This document shows positions 5,943 to 6,048 of a DNA stretch of 6,048 bases, in pieces; within the stretch, counting starts at the first letter, position 1, and each line of letters begins with the position of its first letter. The position numbers and the translations under genes were made by a program. The notes under the pieces are model-generated. The model saw nothing but the letters and a program-made list of their open reading frames with translations, searched no databases and was not told the DNA's origin. Source of the stretch: Acidobacteriota bacterium (GTDB lineage Bacteria; Acidobacteriota; Blastocatellia; Pyrinomonadales; Pyrinomonadaceae); NCBI GenBank assembly GCA_003222835.1, contig QHXE01000299.1, positions 1-6,048 on the forward strand, written 5' to 3'.

Positions 5943-6048
5943 TTACTTCGGCACGGGCGAGGCAGCGAGTTTTTGGAAGCGCGGATCCTTCCGAAGCGGA
6001 TCGAACATCGGATCGAGCCGGAGCAGCGCGGGAGTGAGCGGCACGCCC
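5943..6048 (-). CDS. C-terminus of a third related TPR-family protein (cut by right edge)
   Basis: The last 34 codons before a TAA at 5943-5945 are visible. They read ...LRLDPMFDPLRKDPRFQKLAAS..., the same closing motif (D-P-L-R-x-D-P-R-F) as in the two complete cyclase/TPR proteins downstream. Its stop is separated from the next ATG by only 2 nt (TAAGCATG on the minus strand), so it is the upstream member of the same operon. The N-terminal domain lies outside the window. It may be another cyclase, but serine/threonine kinases with TolB/TPR tails in the same phyla end in the same way, so the effector domain is open. Confidence 0.75.
   Translation of the reverse strand, partial: GVPLTPALLRLDPMFDPLRKDPRFQKLAASPVPK

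Overview
The window reads as accessory and catabolic DNA from a moderately GC-rich, Gram-negative-type soil or freshwater bacterium. Verrucomicrobiota is my best guess and Acidobacteriota the alternative. The reasons are the clustered class III cyclase / TolB-like / TPR paralogues, the style of the homogentisate-pathway proteins, and the CT-rich palindromic repeat. The lineage is an inference from protein style, not from any marker gene. All supported genes lie on the minus strand, so transcription runs from right to left.

Right and centre (6048 to 1546): a tandem array of at least three genes with related ends. The first is cut by the window edge and only its C-terminus is seen. The second (669 aa) and third (791 aa) are complete. 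Both have an N-terminal class III nucleotidyl cyclase domain, a TolB-like domain that begins SIAVLPFENLS, and a TPR-rich C-terminal half. Gaps between the genes are only 2 and 9 nt, so they look like one translationally coupled operon whose promoter lies outside the window. The two complete proteins differ in architecture: the 791-aa protein has one membrane helix between cyclase and TolB-like domain, while the 669-aa protein has none. Both carry Asn where canonical adenylate cyclases carry the purine-reading Asp.

Left (1545 to 1): a tyrosine/phenylalanine catabolism pair. hpd (4-hydroxyphenylpyruvate dioxygenase, 379 aa) has its own strong ribosome binding site and a plausible sigma70-type promoter in the 148-nt gap after the cyclase array. 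It is followed by the first 29 codons of homogentisate 1,2-dioxygenase (hmgA), which runs off the left edge. Together they would convert 4-hydroxyphenylpyruvate to homogentisate and then to maleylacetoacetate. The 170-nt gap between them holds a compact pair of hairpins with imperfect terminal inverted repeats and 5-bp flanking direct repeats, resembling a REP/MITE-type dispersed element.

No tRNA, rRNA, CRISPR array, transposase or phage gene was seen. The main points of interest are the tandem cyclase paralogues with altered nucleotide-recognition residues and split membrane topology, and the MITE-like element inside the catabolic operon.
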